A stretch of DNA of 64,000 nt, taken from Cinnamomum chago. Lineage: Eukaryota; Streptophyta; Magnoliopsida; Laurales; Lauraceae. A program made the translations under genes and the position numbers. The notes under the pieces are model-generated. The model made no database searches. It saw only the letters and a list, made by a program, of their open reading frames with translations, and had not been told where the DNA came from. The stretch spans positions 110,642,501 to 110,706,500 of the forward strand of contig CP142453.1 of NCBI GenBank assembly GCA_038049695.1. Reading direction: 5' to 3'. Positions 1 to 13,057 of the stretch are shown piece by piece; position 1 is the stretch's first letter, and every line of letters begins with the position of its first letter.

Positions 1-700
1 AATTTTATATCGAAGAGGTGGACTTTACTAATTAACACATTGAAACCTCAGTATTTATTTGAGACAACCTACTCAAACTGGGTTTTAACCTCAGTATATA
101 ATGATTCAAACCATAGTATAAGATTCCATTAGATCAGACCTTCGCATGTGACATCTAATATCCAAGATTTTTCTTGCCTAATGAAACACTGAAACCCCAG
201 TATTTATTTCATCCAACCTTAGTATACGGAATTAAAACCTGTGGATTTGTCCTGTCAGACCTTCGAATATTCCATCTAATAAATAGACCAATGTGGGATG
301 GGTTATGAAATTTTCAAGATCGGCTTACCAAATCCTAATTTTCAGATAAAGGTGATGGGTTGTGAAATTTTCATGATAGGCTTACCCAAATCCTAATTTT
401 CATATAAAGGGGGGATGGGTGCTGAAAGATTCAAGATCAACTTCCATAGCTTAAATGACGGTCATTTCTAGATTGGTGCTAATTTGCGAGATTGTGAGAG
501 GCTATTGCATGCGAAACATTTAAATTGATTATGGAGGGGTGGGTAGGCCCAATAGTTGGTAATGATTCGGATCACAGTAGATGATGCGTATGATGATACT
601 GTAACCTTAGAACTTCTTTCTATTAACCTTACTACACAGAATTGAAACCCGAGAACTTTCTGGTTCAGACTAGGGCATAGGCTCTGAAAGAAGTACTGAG
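1..700. repeat. Left subterminal repeat block of a FAR1-type MULE
   Basis: The block repeats short motifs such as CCTCAGTAT and CCTTAGTATA, separated by strings like ATCTAATAAATAGA and TTTTATATCGA. Positions 1-290 align by eye, in the same orientation, with 7130-7420, and in inverted orientation with 4400-5570. It therefore behaves as the left inverted terminal/subterminal repeat of the element carrying the FAR1-like gene that starts at 869. The outer end of the element lies left of the window, so no terminus or target duplication can be read here. No coding content is seen. Confidence 0.6.
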
Positions 701-868
701 ATTTCAATTATGTATACTAAGCACCACAATGCACATAACACATTACATTGTTAAAGATATGTTACCATATAATTGAGTTTTGATTCTCAATCTGTTATGA
801 AAGAAGATTTGATGTATTTAAAATTTCCCTACAGTTTGTTAATTGATTTTATATTTTATTGAAGGTCA

Positions 869-3781
869 ATGGATACTGAAGACCTTCATGAACACGAGCA
901 ACTGGCAGAAGCTAGCATGGCTCGAACAGTAAGACGGAATCTAGACTTTAATCCAGAGGTGTTGAATCAGGAGGTAAATAACCCTACTTTATTGGCCAAT
1001 GATGGTAAAGATTGGTCCCAAAAATTAAAGATTGGGACAGAATTTGAAACATTAGATGATGCTTACAACTTATACAATGAATTTGGCGCTCTTAGAGGAT
1101 TTAGTGTTCGGAAAAGTAGTAAGACTGAAGACCCCAAAACAGGTGTCGTGAAAAGAAGGGTGTTTGTTTGTTCCAAGGAAGGCAAGCGTCAACCAGATAA
1201 ACGAGATCACATGTACAAGCATCATCGTGATGAAATAAGAACTTGTTGTGAAAGTCATATGGAAAATAGGTTGGGAGTGAATGGCAAATATTATATTTCA
1301 AGTTTTAATGATATCCACAATCATCCTCTTGCATCTCCTAGTAAAGCTCACATGTTAAGATCACAAAGAAAAATTACCCTCGTTCAAGCTGTAATTGCTA
1401 ATGATTGCGATAAGTCTGGAATACCACCAAAGTCTACATATGACTTGTTGAGCAGGCAAGCAGGGGGGTGGGAAAATGTTGGGTTTCTTTCTGTTGATTA
1501 TAAGAACTATCTAAGAACAAAAAGAATGAAAACAATGGGGATGTTTGATGCCGGAGGACTTATTGGATACTTTAAAAGAAAACAACTTGAAGATCCAACA
1601 TTTTTTTACTCTATGCAACTTGATGCTGAAGATTTTATCACGAACATCTTCTGGGCAGATAGTAGGATGTTGATTGATTACGAGCGTTTTGGGGACGTCG
1701 TTTGCTTTGATACAACATATAAAACAAATGGATATGGACGACCTTTTGCACCATTTGTTGGCGTCAATCATCATAAGCAGACATTAATTTTTGGTGCCGC
1801 TCTTCTATATGATGAAACGATTGATTCATTTGTGTGGTTGTTTGAGACATTTTGTGAGGCGATGTCCGGAAAAATGCCAAAAACCATTTTGACTGATCAA
1901 GACAAGGCAATGTCAGCTGCCATTGAAAAGGCATTACCGGGAACAGTACATCGTATATGTGTGTGGCATATGTTTCAAAATGCCTTAAAACACCTTCAAC
2001 ATGTTTTTCACGGTTCAAAAACTTTCCTACATGATTTCAGCAATTGTTTATATGATTACGACATGGAGGAAGACTTTCTTGAAGCATGGGATGAAATGCT
2101 TGAAAAGTATGATCTTCAAACGAACGGATGGTTGTCAAAACTATTCGAGGAAAGGAAAAAGTGGGCTTTGGTGTATGGTAGGAATACATTTTGTGCAGAC
2201 ATGAAAAGCACACAACGAAGTGAAGGCCTGAATAGAGAGCTGAAGAACTACTTGGATCCCAGAAAAGTAATTGTTGACTTCTTTGGGCACTTTGAAAGGT
2301 TGCTTGAAGATCGTAGATTTGCTGAATTAGAAGCCAACTTTAAAATGACACAAACATTGCAAACTATTAAGGTGCAGGTTCCCATCTTGATGCATGCAGC
2401 AAGTGTATATACGCCAAGTGTATACAAAATGTTTGAAACAGAATATCTAAGTGGTTTGAGTTGGCAAGTTGAAGAAAAAGGTGATGTAGGGACAAAAAAA
2501 AACTACTGTGTTTTCAATGATAAGTTTCGTAGGCACTTTGTTGTTTATGACCCAGAAGATGAATCCATCACTTGTAGCTGCAGAAAGTTTGAGTTTGTGG
2601 GAATTCTGTGTGGTCATTCATTAATTGCAACTATCCATAGATTAAAACAGATCCCTGAAAGATATGTTTTAAAGAGGTGGATGCGAGAAGCTGCTTCATG
2701 CTCATTAAAAACATCAGATAATGGATTCACACCTGAGAATGAGAAGAAAGACATGTCAAGAAGATACAATGTTCTTCTTCGTAATTTTGTGAAAATAGCA
2801 GCAAAGGCATCTGAAAGTGAAAAGAAGTTTCAAGAAGCGTTTAAGCTTTCAGAGACAATGTTGCACAACATAGAGAATATACCATTTGAAGAGAAGAAGG
2901 ATGATAATTCAAAAGGCGCTGCAAGCATAGGTGATGTGCTGGTAAGAGAGTTTGAGGAAGATGATTCGTTGGTGGTAGTAAATGCAATAAAAAAGAAGGT
3001 GGACAATTGTCGTGGAAGACGGAGGGTCAAGAGTTGTCTTGAGAAAGGTTCCAAGAAAAGAATACAGAAAAATCAAGGTCAACAAGCAAAAAATAGCAAT
3101 AAAACACATGATAAGCCCTTGACACAGCCCTCATATTCTATCTTACAGGTAATGAAATCACCAAATTAGGGTATTTTAAAAGTTGTATGATTAGGACAAT
3201 TTAATGAAATGTTATCTGCTCCATTCGTGTAGGGACCCTCTGATGTTGGGACAAATGTAGTTCAATATCCTCTAACCCAACTACCTAATTTGCTAGCAAA
3301 TGTACGTCCATTGTTTCATTAGCATTATTAAAACCATATTCTTCGCATTATGTGAAAGGTTTATTGAATTAAAATTCCTTTGATGATTATATAGAGATCA
3401 TTCGCAGCTGGAATAATGCCGACATCTTCTAGCAATCATTATACTTCTTATTTCCATCCACCAACAATGACAGCACAGGTATTGTTAATCAATTGAAAAA
3501 TATATTTTCAGATGCTTTTTTTATACGTCATTATTTGTTCCTTAGAAGACTAAACTATATTTTATCATTTTATAGGTTCCATATGCCTATGGAATGAATT
3601 CCATGTTTTGGGACGGTCAGTCTATTTTACAAATGCCACCTAACATGCATTTTCCACTTTTGGGACATCTGCCAAGTACATTAAATCAACCAACTGATAT
3701 GACTCCCTCTATAGGAGCAACTTTGACTAACAATTGCACAAATGATTCTACACAAGAGCTAGCTTCAACACAGTTCAATGG
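869..3781 (+). CDS. FAR1/FRS-like MULE transposase, main exon plus tail exons
   Basis: The main exon 869-3148 encodes about 760 residues. A FAR1-type WRKY-GCM1 zinc finger lies around residues 57-155 (ending in HNH). A MULE/MURA DDE domain follows, with Asp in CFDTTYKTN (~281), Asp in ILTDQDKAM (~342), a C-x-W-H motif (VWHMFQ) and Glu in TQRSEGLNRELK (~450). A SWIM finger (CSCRKF...CGHS, ~568-585) comes next, then a basic tail. All catalytic residues are present. An intron donor follows at TTACAG|GTAATG, and in-phase exons are predicted at 3233-3301, 3395-3478 and 3576-3781. The exact stop is uncertain because the terminal exon region is duplicated downstream. An acceptor-like AG sits just before the start codon, so a 5' non-coding exon is possible. 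Known of the family: FHY3/FAR1 factors derive from such transposases. Flanking inverted repeats favour a mobile element over a domesticated host gene. Confidence 0.8.
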
Positions 3782-4290
3782 GTAAATGAATCTCAGTGTG
3801 AGAATCATAGTTTCTTATGTTCATACTTTCTTAGTAAACATTTATTTTGCTTGAAATTAATTCATGATATTTCTTGTTGCAGGACCAACTTTTAGGAGAC
3901 AGTTCTTCACATTTTGGATCTTTAGCACAAACTGTGCTATTTTTGTGTTCACAGGGAAAATCTTATCTTTCGTATAGACAAATTGCATATATATGTTACT
4001 TAATCTTTTGTATATGAATGGAAATATCTTTCATATTCTATACAAGAGCGAGCTTCAAGATATTTCAATGGGTAAATGAATCTCAATTTGATAAGCATTG
4101 TTTAAAAATGCAGTTCATACTTTCTTAGTAAACTTTTATTTTGCTTGAGATTAATTCAAGATATTTCGTGTTGCAGGACCAAGTTTTAGAAGATGGTTCT
4201 TCACAAGACGGATTTTTGGCACATGATGTGCTATTTTGAGCTCCTTGTGACAGATTTTTTTGTGTTCACAGGGAAAATCTTTTGTATAGA
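3750..4290 (+). repeat. Tandem duplication of the FAR1-like gene's terminal exon region
   Basis: About 290 bp is present twice in direct orientation. The first copy runs from CAAGAGCTAGCTTCAA near 3754 through the acceptor GTTGCAGGACCAA near 3880. The second runs from CAAGAGCGAGCTTCAA near 4045 through GTTGCAGGACCAA near 4170. Both copies keep the donor-like CAATGGGTAAATGAATCTCA and the acceptor. Read in phase after the acceptor, the copies give DQLLGDSSHFGSLAQ and DQVLEDGSSQDGFLA, so alternative last exons are possible. Confidence 0.65.
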
Positions 4291-4399
4291 CAATTTGCAG
4301 ATATCTGTTAATTAATCTTTTGTATATGACTGGAAACTATCTTTTAGATTAGATGTGATTAATGTAATTATTGTTTCATTTAGCAAACCACTGTATTCG

Positions 4400-5575
4400 A
4401 TACAAAATCTTCAGACTTAATATGGCAGGGCATATACTATGGTTTGAATCTTTATATACTGAGGTTGAACCCAGTTTGAGAAGGTTGTATGAATAAACTA
4501 CTCAGGTTTCAGTGTGGAGTCCACCTCAATTCGATATAAAATCTATTTATTAGATGGTATTCATAGGTCTGACAAAACATATTCACAGGTTTGAATTATG
4601 TGTACTGAGGTTGGATGAAAGAAACATTGTGGTTTCACTATTTCGTTAGCCAAGAGACCAACCTATATTCGATATATAAAACCTTGGGGCAATGCGAAGG
4701 TCTCACGAAGTATATTCAGAGGTTTCAAAACAGTATACTAAGGTTAGATGAAAGAAATACTAAGGTTGAAGTGTTTCATTTAGCAGACCCCTGTATTCGA
4801 TATAAAATCAGACAGAGCATATACTGAGGTTTGAATCTTCATATACTGAGGTTGAGATTCTGTGTGAGAAGGTTGAATGAATAAAATACTGAGGTTTCAG
4901 AGTGGTCATTTTGATCACAGTCCACATCTACTCGATGTAAAATCTATTTATTAGATGGTATGCGTAGGTCTCACAAAACATATCCGCAGGTTTCAACTCT
5001 GTGTACTAAGGTTTGTTGAATGAAATCTGAGGTTTCATTGTTTCGTTAGACAAGAGACCAACCTGTATTCGTAGAAAACCTTGGAGTTATGAGGTCTGAC
5101 AAAGAATATTAATAGGTTTTAAAACTGTATACTAAAGATATATACAATAAATACTGAGGTGGAAGTGTTTAATGACCCCTGTAAATTCGATATAAAATTT
5201 TGAATATATGGCAGAGCATATACTGAGGTTTGAATCTTCATATACTGAGGTTGAGATTCTGTGTGAGAAGGTTGAATGAATAAAATACTGAGGTTTCAGA
5301 GTGGTCATTTTGATCAAAGTCCACATCTACTCGATGTAAAATCTATTTATTAGATGGTATGCGTAGGTCTCACAAAACATATCCGCATATCTCGCCTTCT
5401 GCAATCAAACCCTGTATTCGATATAAAATCAGACAGAGCATATACTGAGGTTTTAATCTTCATATACTGAGGTTGAGATTCTGTGTGAGAAGGTTGAATG
5501 AATAAAATACTGACGTTTCAGAGTGGTCATTTTGATCAAAGTCCACATCTACTCGATGTAAAATCTATTTATTGT
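4400..5575 (+). repeat. MULE terminal-repeat arm, partly tandem, plus orientation
   Basis: The arm is built from the motifs TACTGAGGTTTGAATCTT and TACTGAGGTTGAGATTCTG, and from blocks ending TCCACATCTACTCGATG, which begin at 4921, 5320 and 5542. The last two are exactly 222 bp apart, matching the unit of the opposite arm, while the first interval is irregular. Short reading frames here are repeat artefacts. Confidence 0.7.
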
Positions 5576-5593
5576 TTTGTGAGATATGTTTTG

Positions 5594-7430
5594 TGAGACC
5601 TACGCATACCATCTAATAAATAGATTTTACATCGAGTAGATGTGGACTTTGATCAAAATGACCACTTTGAAACCTCAGTATTTTATTCATTCAACCTTCT
5701 CACACGGAATCTCAACCTCAGTATATGAAGATTCAAACCTCAGTATATGCTCTGTCTGATTTTATATCGAATACAGGGTTCGATTGCAGAAGGTGAGATA
5801 TGCGGATATGTTTTGTGAGACCTACGCATACCATCTAATAAATAGATTTTACATCGAGTAGATGTGGACTTTGATCAAAATGACCACTTTGAAACCTCAG
5901 TATTTTATTCATTCAACCTTCTCACACAGAATCTCAACCTCAGTATATGAAGATTCAAACCACAGTATATGCTCTGTCTGATTTTATATCGAATACAGGG
6001 TTCGATTGCAGAAGGCGAGATATGCGGATATGTTTTGTGAGACCTACACATACCATCTAATAAATAGATTTTACATCGAGTAGATGTGGACTTTGATCAA
6101 AATGACCACTTTGAAACCTCAGTATTTTATTCATTCAACCTTCTCACACAGAATCTCAACCTCAGTATATGAAGATTAAAACCTCAGTATATGCTCTGTC
6201 TGATTTTATATCGAATACAGGGTTCGATTGCAGAAGGCGAGATATGCGGATATGTTTTGTGAGACCTACGCATACCATCTAATAAATAGATTTTACATCG
6301 AGTAGATGTGGACTTTGATCAAAATGACCACTTTGAAACCTCAGTATTTTATTCATTCAACCTTCTCACACGGAATCTCAACCTCAGTATATGAAGATTC
6401 AAACCTCAGTATATGCTCTGTCTGATTTTATATCGAATACAGGGTTCGATTGCAGAAGGCGAGATATGCGGATATGTTTTGTGAGACCTACGCATACCAT
6501 CTAATAAATAGATTTTACATCGAGTAGATGTGGACTTTGATCAAAATGACCACTTTGAAACCTCAGTATTTTATTCATTGAACCTTCTCACACAGAATCT
6601 CAACCTCAGTATATGAAGATTCAAACCTCAGTATATGCTCTGTCTGATTTTATATCGAATACAGGGTTCGATTGCAGAAGGCGAGATATGCGGATATGTT
6701 TTGTGAGACCTACGCATACCATCTAATAAATAGATTTTACATCGAGTAGATGTGGACTTTGATCAAAATGACCACTTTGAAACCTCAGTATTTTATTCAT
6801 TCAACCTTCTCACACAGAGGCTCAACCTCAGTATATGACGATTCAAACCTCAGTATATGCTCTGCCATCTTAAGTCTGATTTTATATCGAATACAGGGGT
6901 CTGCTAAATGAAACACTTCAACCTTAGTACTTGTCAGACCTCAGTACTTGTATATATCCTTAGTATTAATATTCTTTTCATTTCCCTAAGGTTTTATATC
7001 AATTACAGGTTGGTCAAGTCTAACGAAACACTGGAACCATATTATTTCATTCAGCCAACCTTAGTATATAAAGTTGAAACCTGCGAATATGTTTTATGAG
7101 ACCTAGGCATACCATCTAATAAATAGATTTTAGATCGAGTAGAGGTGGACTTTGCCTAATGACCACCCTGAAACCAACTGAATTTTATTTATTCAACCTT
7201 CTCAGTCTGGGTTGAACCTACGCATATAAAGATTCAAACCATACTATTGCCTTGCCATCTTGAAGTCTGAAGATTTTATATCCAATACAAGGGTTTGCTG
7301 AATGAAACAATAATAACACAATAATTCTTTCATCTAACCTTATTACACAGAATTGAAACCTGTGAATTTGTTTTGTCAGACCTTCACATATGGCATCTAA
7401 TACCAATATTTTACATCTAATACAAAAGGG
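5594..7430 (-). repeat. Tandem array of 222-bp units, minus orientation
   Basis: The string TGTGGACTTTGATC begins at 5641, 5863, 6085, 6307, 6529 and 6751, an exact 222-bp period over six near-identical units, followed by diverged units to about 7430. Each unit holds three copies of the CCTCAGTAT motif, a TTATATCGAATACAGGG block and GCGGATATGTTTTGTGAG. The near-identity and exact period suggest recent amplification by unequal exchange or replication slippage. Confidence 0.85.
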
Positions 7431-7439
7431 GACCAATTA

Positions 7440-7625
7440 GATTGGCAAGTAATCTGGTGAAACACTACTTAGATTAATCAAATTTACAATAATTACATTA
7501 ATAACATCCAATCTGAAAGATTGTTCCAATCATATACAAGAGATTAAGTAACAGATATCTGCAAGTTGTCTATACAAAATCTTTCACAAGGAGCTCAAAA
7601 TAGCCTTCTAAAACTTGGTCCTGCA
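7440..7625 (-). repeat. Inverted copy of the FAR1-like gene's 3' end
   Basis: Read on the minus strand this begins AGGACCAAGTTTTAGAAG and continues through GAGCTCCTTGTGA and GACAACTTGCAGATATCTG. It closely matches 4175-4400 on the plus strand. It lies downstream of the Ulp1-type gene's stop (7988), so the two convergent genes share related 3' flanks. Confidence 0.65.
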
Positions 7626-7987
7626 TTGTATATCAAGTGAGCCTGGAGTGTGGCTAGTTGATATTTAATATTCTCAAATGAGCCTAGGTTGTATTCGATC
7701 CAAAAAAAGGTTGAATGACTGAAGTTCTGAAATCCCAAAATAGCTTCATAATCGTTTCAGAATCTCTTGAACTCCCTCACATGAACACATATTTCTATAC
7801 AAGCAATTCTGTACACCACCTGCAATAAATATGAGATCAATGTTAGAAAACAAAAAAAATAGAAAATCACCGGACAATAAAAATGTAAGAGAGTATTAAT
7901 TTGATCACCAAAACCATAATCCCAAAATATTGATAAGATGATAGTTTTTGTTTTTACCCGTTCCATAAGAAACTCTGCCAGGTCAGC

Positions 7988-10900
7988 CTATGAGTCTTCA
8001 CGTTTGTCATTCGGTATTCGACCAAGCAATAAATGTGCTGCTATTTTTCTCCTATAATCCTTGATTTCATCCTATTCCAAGAACAAAGAAAAAAGAAAGA
8101 AAAGAAGAAGGAATGAAAGAAACAGACAAAAAAATTAGAACAAGGAGAAGGAGTTGTATATGTAAATTTGCTTATAAAAAATCACAGTATTTACCGGCTG
8201 GAAATCAAATGTATCGCCACGCGATAGACAGTCCATAAATTTCATCACGAAGATGCCACAATCATAACTGTTAAAAAAGGGGATTGTTATACCAATTAGA
8301 ATAGATACTGTATTTCTCATACGAGCCTCTAATAGAGAGACATACCCATTGTCTTGTTGAGGGCAGTCATCAACGAAATGAATATCAGCCTTATCCCATT
8401 TATGAATCTTCCTTTGTACAAATTGTTGTTTTAAGAAAGATACCTGCATAATCTCCATTTAACAGTTAAGTTTTATATACAAGTACATTGTTTATTTCGA
8501 ACATTTCACAGGAGCATATACCTTATTATGGGTACTCACCGTTTCATTCACGTATGTAATGTCACCACAAGACTTCAAAGAATTGTATATACAAAATGAC
8601 TTCTTGTTTGAATCAAGTACAAGGAGAAGCCAGTGTTTTGAAGCCCAATTCATTGGTATAAATATTCTGTCCCACGAGGTTAAGATGGACTTCAAATTCT
8701 TCACATTTAAATGCTTGTTAATTGATTCTTCATTGTTGGAATGTAATGCCGTCTGGGAGTTAGTAAGCTACATGTTAGCACTAATATTCAAAAATTAAAA
8801 AACACTACAAATATTAGGAAGAATACTTACATTAAACCACGAAGTGAAGAAGTAACACTTGAATGAAGCCATCTTCCCTGTTGGCTTTCTCCCACTCATC
8901 AACTTAGCATATGTGTCAATAATCTAGAAATGAAGATAGCATGTTCAGTGTTATTTGTCAAGGTTCCAAATTGTATACATGATTGAATGCTTATAATAAG
9001 ATGTGAAATTAACCACCAACCTTATCGGATATCCAACCTTCTTCATCCAATAAATTCTTGATTTCTGAACGCCAAATGTTTAGCTTGCCTACCTCCTCAG
9101 CACTAAAGAAAGAGAACTTATTATTTAGTATTTAATATATATAAATACTGATTATCTAGTGTGAGTACTATGGTATAAAGTGACTAGGTTTATAATGGTT
9201 CATACTCTTTTCCAACTTTGGCTTCAAAACTTGCAATTGCGTCCGCCTCTTCTTCCGAAATGTCAATCTTTGAGTGGATTTCATCATTAATCAATCTCTC
9301 TCTCTTGTGGCAAGTTCTTTTATTCTTCGTTCTTTGCAAAGTTGCTTTTCTGCATGCATCATATGGGGTCCGTAACATCTGCGATGGCTTCCGAACTCTA
9401 CCCCCATTTTTCTTTGAAATATTCTCGGCACCTCTTGATGTATCAACACAACCAGACATTGACGGAATTGGAGAAGAAGGATGATCCATACGATGGAGTG
9501 AGGAATCCACAATATCCACGGGCGAGTGAGGCACCGAACTCCCTCTATTTCGCAACTCCATATTTTCACTCCTTAATCGTTCATTCTCATCCTCCAATAT
9601 GGTGATCCTTAGCTCCAAATCCTTAATCTTCGTTATATAGTTCTCGCGATCACCCTATGTAAGTTTCATATAGTTAGTGAAAAATAGATTTAAAACATGA
9701 AGTTAATATTAAAGATTTTGAATAGCATTTTCCACTTTTTAACAAAGAAGGTCTAAAGTTACAATGATATCCGGCATGCGTTCCTCCATTCTCTTGACTA
9801 TGAAATCAGCCATCGCCGTTGTCTCCTGTAACCCATAATTAAAACAAGTATAAGTCACAAGAAGGATGCAACCATACAACCATGACCAAGTACTTTAAAT
9901 TAAAGATTAAAAATAAGTTAAAAATACCTGAGAGACTTTTGGGGGAGATAACAAGGTCATTTCTTCTTTAGTTGGAGTGATTTCCTCAATGACCTAAAAA
10001 ATAGATTATTTGTTTCATTTATTGTAGTCAATATCATAAATTACTACAAGAAGTAAATCATAGAGAAAAGTGAAGGTATACATACCTCTGCATAGCTAAG
10101 ATTGTCCAATATAGCTTTGAAAGACTTGCTTTGCATGTATTTCGAACTCTTAGCCCATCGCATATAACGTGGATAAGAATTGGTGTGAATAGGCTCAAAT
10201 CGATTAACATGTTCATAAAACCAAGGCTGTAAGAAAAGGTATAAGATCGTAAGTGAAGATGTAAAAGTCACAAGTTCTATGGTATTCTAACAATTATAAA
10301 AAACCATAATTAAAAAGGAAAAAAAGAATAACTACTTACTTCCAAGAGCATGACACATCCATTTATAAATCCACTTGTCTTCCTTGAGCTTTCGCGTATA
10401 CTTTTTATCAAGAACTCATGTACAGCAATAGCCCATGCATAATCATTGACTTTTTCCAACTTATCAACCATGAAAATGATATTGAATGGAAGTGACCGAC
10501 ATGATTTTGGAAAAAGAAGGGTACTACAAACATACAACATGTAAAGCTTCTTGAAATCAGCAATCAAATCCAACCTCTTCTTATCCAACGACTTCTTCTT
10601 CTTAGATGCAATCTTCTTCGAGATTACTTTTAAATGCTTCTCTAATGTTTCCATTCCTATATATTTCTTTTCGATATATTTATCCAAAAATTCACATTCT
10701 TCTGGCAAAACCCTTGTCTCTAATTGTATTCTTTCTCCATTCATATTCAACCCCATTATTAGCGCAACATCTTGAGGTAGGATTGGAAGGAGCTTTCCTC
10801 CAAGTTGAAATGCACTTTTTTCATTATCCCACCGAGTTATTATCGTTGAAAAAAATGTACGCTGGCATTTTAAGTTCGCAGGCATCTCAGTAAAATGTTT

Positions 10901-11026
10901 AAAAGGTGTTTATCCTATCGCATTAATATGAACGTCTTCTAACTTTAAATCCTCGATGAACTTGACAAACCTTGAAGGGCAGCATTTCGTATCTAATTTT
11001 ACAATTTCAGTTGTATTTTGGTTGGC
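7988..11026 (-). CDS. MULE-borne Ulp1-type (C48) cysteine protease, multi-exon
   Basis: Exons predicted from splice signals and frame on the minus strand: about 11026-10930, 10885-10340, 10226-10086, 9993-9928, 9825-9763, 9654-9206, 9102-9021, 8923-8831, 8752-8540, 8443-8346, 8267-8195 and 8071-7988. The N-terminal part (GGKLLPILPQDVALIMGLN, then PWFYEHVNRFEP) resembles the PMD-like region common in such transposon genes. The 9654-9206 exon starts with a coiled coil (KDLELRITILEDENERLRSE). The C-terminal exons form a Ulp1 peptidase: His in NWASKHWLLLVLD, the Gln/Cys pair in CPQQDNGYDCGIFVMKF across a spliced junction. The position that is usually the catalytic Asp (YxDS) reads Asn (IYNSL). 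An in-frame TAA occurs just upstream of the Met at 10885, so the first exon may be disconnected, or the gene starts at 10885. SUMO protease activity is doubtful. Such genes are known cargo of plant MULEs. Confidence 0.7.
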
Positions 11027-11875
11027 CTGTATCAAATTACAACAAAAGAAAAATATAAAATAAACACAAACTTCAAATGAGAAGATAGTAATGAATTGAA
11101 GTCATGTTCAGTGATTACCATGATTCAGTCTATACTCCCTTCGATATTAAATCCACGGAAACTTCAGCAGTCAACCCAATCAGTAGTACCAAAACGACCC
11201 AACTAGAAATGAACAAGAAAAAAAAATTAAAAATCAAAACCCAATCACCAAAAAAATCAAACAAGAAAACATGAAACCAGCACCCCAAAACATAAGTTTC
11301 AATTGATCCTTCAACTGACATCTGAATTTCAGTTTTCATGAAGATAAACCTCTTAACTACCATCCCATTCTGAGTTTCCTGGCTAAATGTAAATTTATTC
11401 ACTGGAAGCGGCACAACTTCCACTGGCTAGTGGTAACAAAATAGCACTTTCAAGTCGCTCTCACATTAACATATCAAGTTAACATAAATCCAATAAAAAT
11501 AGTTCAAACATAAGAATTTCTTGTCTATATATGTGCCACACTATGAAATCAGAATATCAAACATCCTTGGAGCTAACACAGTTTATATAAAATAAATTAA
11601 AAAAATGAAGATGGTACTTAACAAATCAATATTTGTAAGATATATTCACAACTGGGCTCATCTTTTCTCCTTCATGTCAAACAAGAATTCTCATATCACA
11701 GATTCCTCTTTTGATAACTGTAACAAGAACATTTTTTTGTGGTAATTTTCCTTTGTGACATTTTACATTCATTTGATATTACACCATTTGGGGCTCCTCT
11801 GTTAGGATAACTATTTTCCTTTCTTACTGCATGCTCCTCTGTTAGGATACCTATTCTCCTTTCCTTACTGCATGC

Positions 11876-11933
11876 TCTTTCTCTCTCTCTCTCTCTCTAA
11901 TCAAGATCTCTCTCTCTCTCTCTCTCTCTCTAA
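11876..11933. repeat. (CT)n microsatellite, interrupted
   Basis: Two runs of CT dinucleotides are separated by AATCAAGAT, and the same AATCAAGAT follows the second run, so the tract is itself a short tandem duplication. Confidence 0.9.
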
Positions 11934-13057
11934 TCAAGATCCAAGTACTTCAACACCTGTGACTGACACCCTTATCATTAATAGGAAACAGGGGCCAAGA
12001 AAGAGAGATAAAACTGAACAGGGGTTAGTAAGCATGCCACTGCCTGTAGCAATGACATGTTACATTTAATGGTATACGTACATATAGAATTTTCAGATAG
12101 CCTTAATAAAGAGTAAAACATGATCCGACAAAAGGAACCATAAGTCCATAACAGTGCTTGCCTTCATTCAGAAGACCTTGGAGTAAAATTCATTTTCTAC
12201 TATTTCTTCTAATATGCCATAAGGAGATGATGATAAATGGATATTTGTCATTTTCATAACATGAAAATAGGAAAATGGATGGGTAATTTGTTGGAGATGG
12301 GTGAAAATAAGAAAATAATAGGCAATGGAGTATAACAAACAATTTAAGAGGGAACATGATGAGAAAATGTTTAGCAGCAAAGATGGAAAAATTAGATGGC
12401 CACTTACATATAACAACCACCAACACTTTAGTCTTCACCCTATCTAGGGATGGATATTCTAACAAAAACAGGCAGCTGATGCACATGATGGATAAGGAAT
12501 ATTTGAGCATTGAAATCCATGGCTACTTCATTTAAGGTTAATTCACTATACGATGTCAACTCAAATCATGGTTGTCCGGGAAAACTCGGAACAGTCAGAA
12601 TTGGTTGGGATCACTTTGATCAAAATATGATATAAGCCTAAAATTTCCAACACTAAATTTATGGACTCCTGAAAAAATTCAGCCTTCAAAATAAATTTAA
12701 AAAGATTTAATTTTCAGTCCTGCCTCAAATAGGTATTCAAATAATTTTAATCAAGTATCTGTTTCAACCTTAAGTTGCTTAAGCACAGGTACATGTGTCA
12801 AAATTCTGAAACAGATAAAAGGTGTCCAATTTGGCAAATCCATTAAGCTTCATGGATTCAGTGTAAATTCTAATAAATTTCAGTAATATAGCAAATATTT
12901 ATTTTAACTAAGAATAGGACACAAAAGTGGTACCATAAAAATTGATACAAATCTTACTGTAAATAATCAAGTACTAAATATTTTATGCTTCAATAAGACT
13001 TCAAAAGAAGAAAATACATAATAATATCTTATCAGGTATCAAAAAAATTGACAAAAT

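Larger units (their letters stand above)
4175..7625. repeat. Giant inverted repeat joining two MULE ends
   Basis: Positions 4175-4400 (terminal exon and 3' flank of the FAR1-like gene) reappear in reverse complement at about 7440-7625. Between them the repeat arms mirror each other around a centre near 5594, where ATCTATTTATT (about 5563-5573) faces AATAAATAGAT (about 5614-5624). The whole interval is thus a large, imperfect foldback with unequal arms. It is either a tail-to-tail junction of two related MULE ends or the central intergenic part of one two-gene MULE. No other genes are seen in it. Confidence 0.65.
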
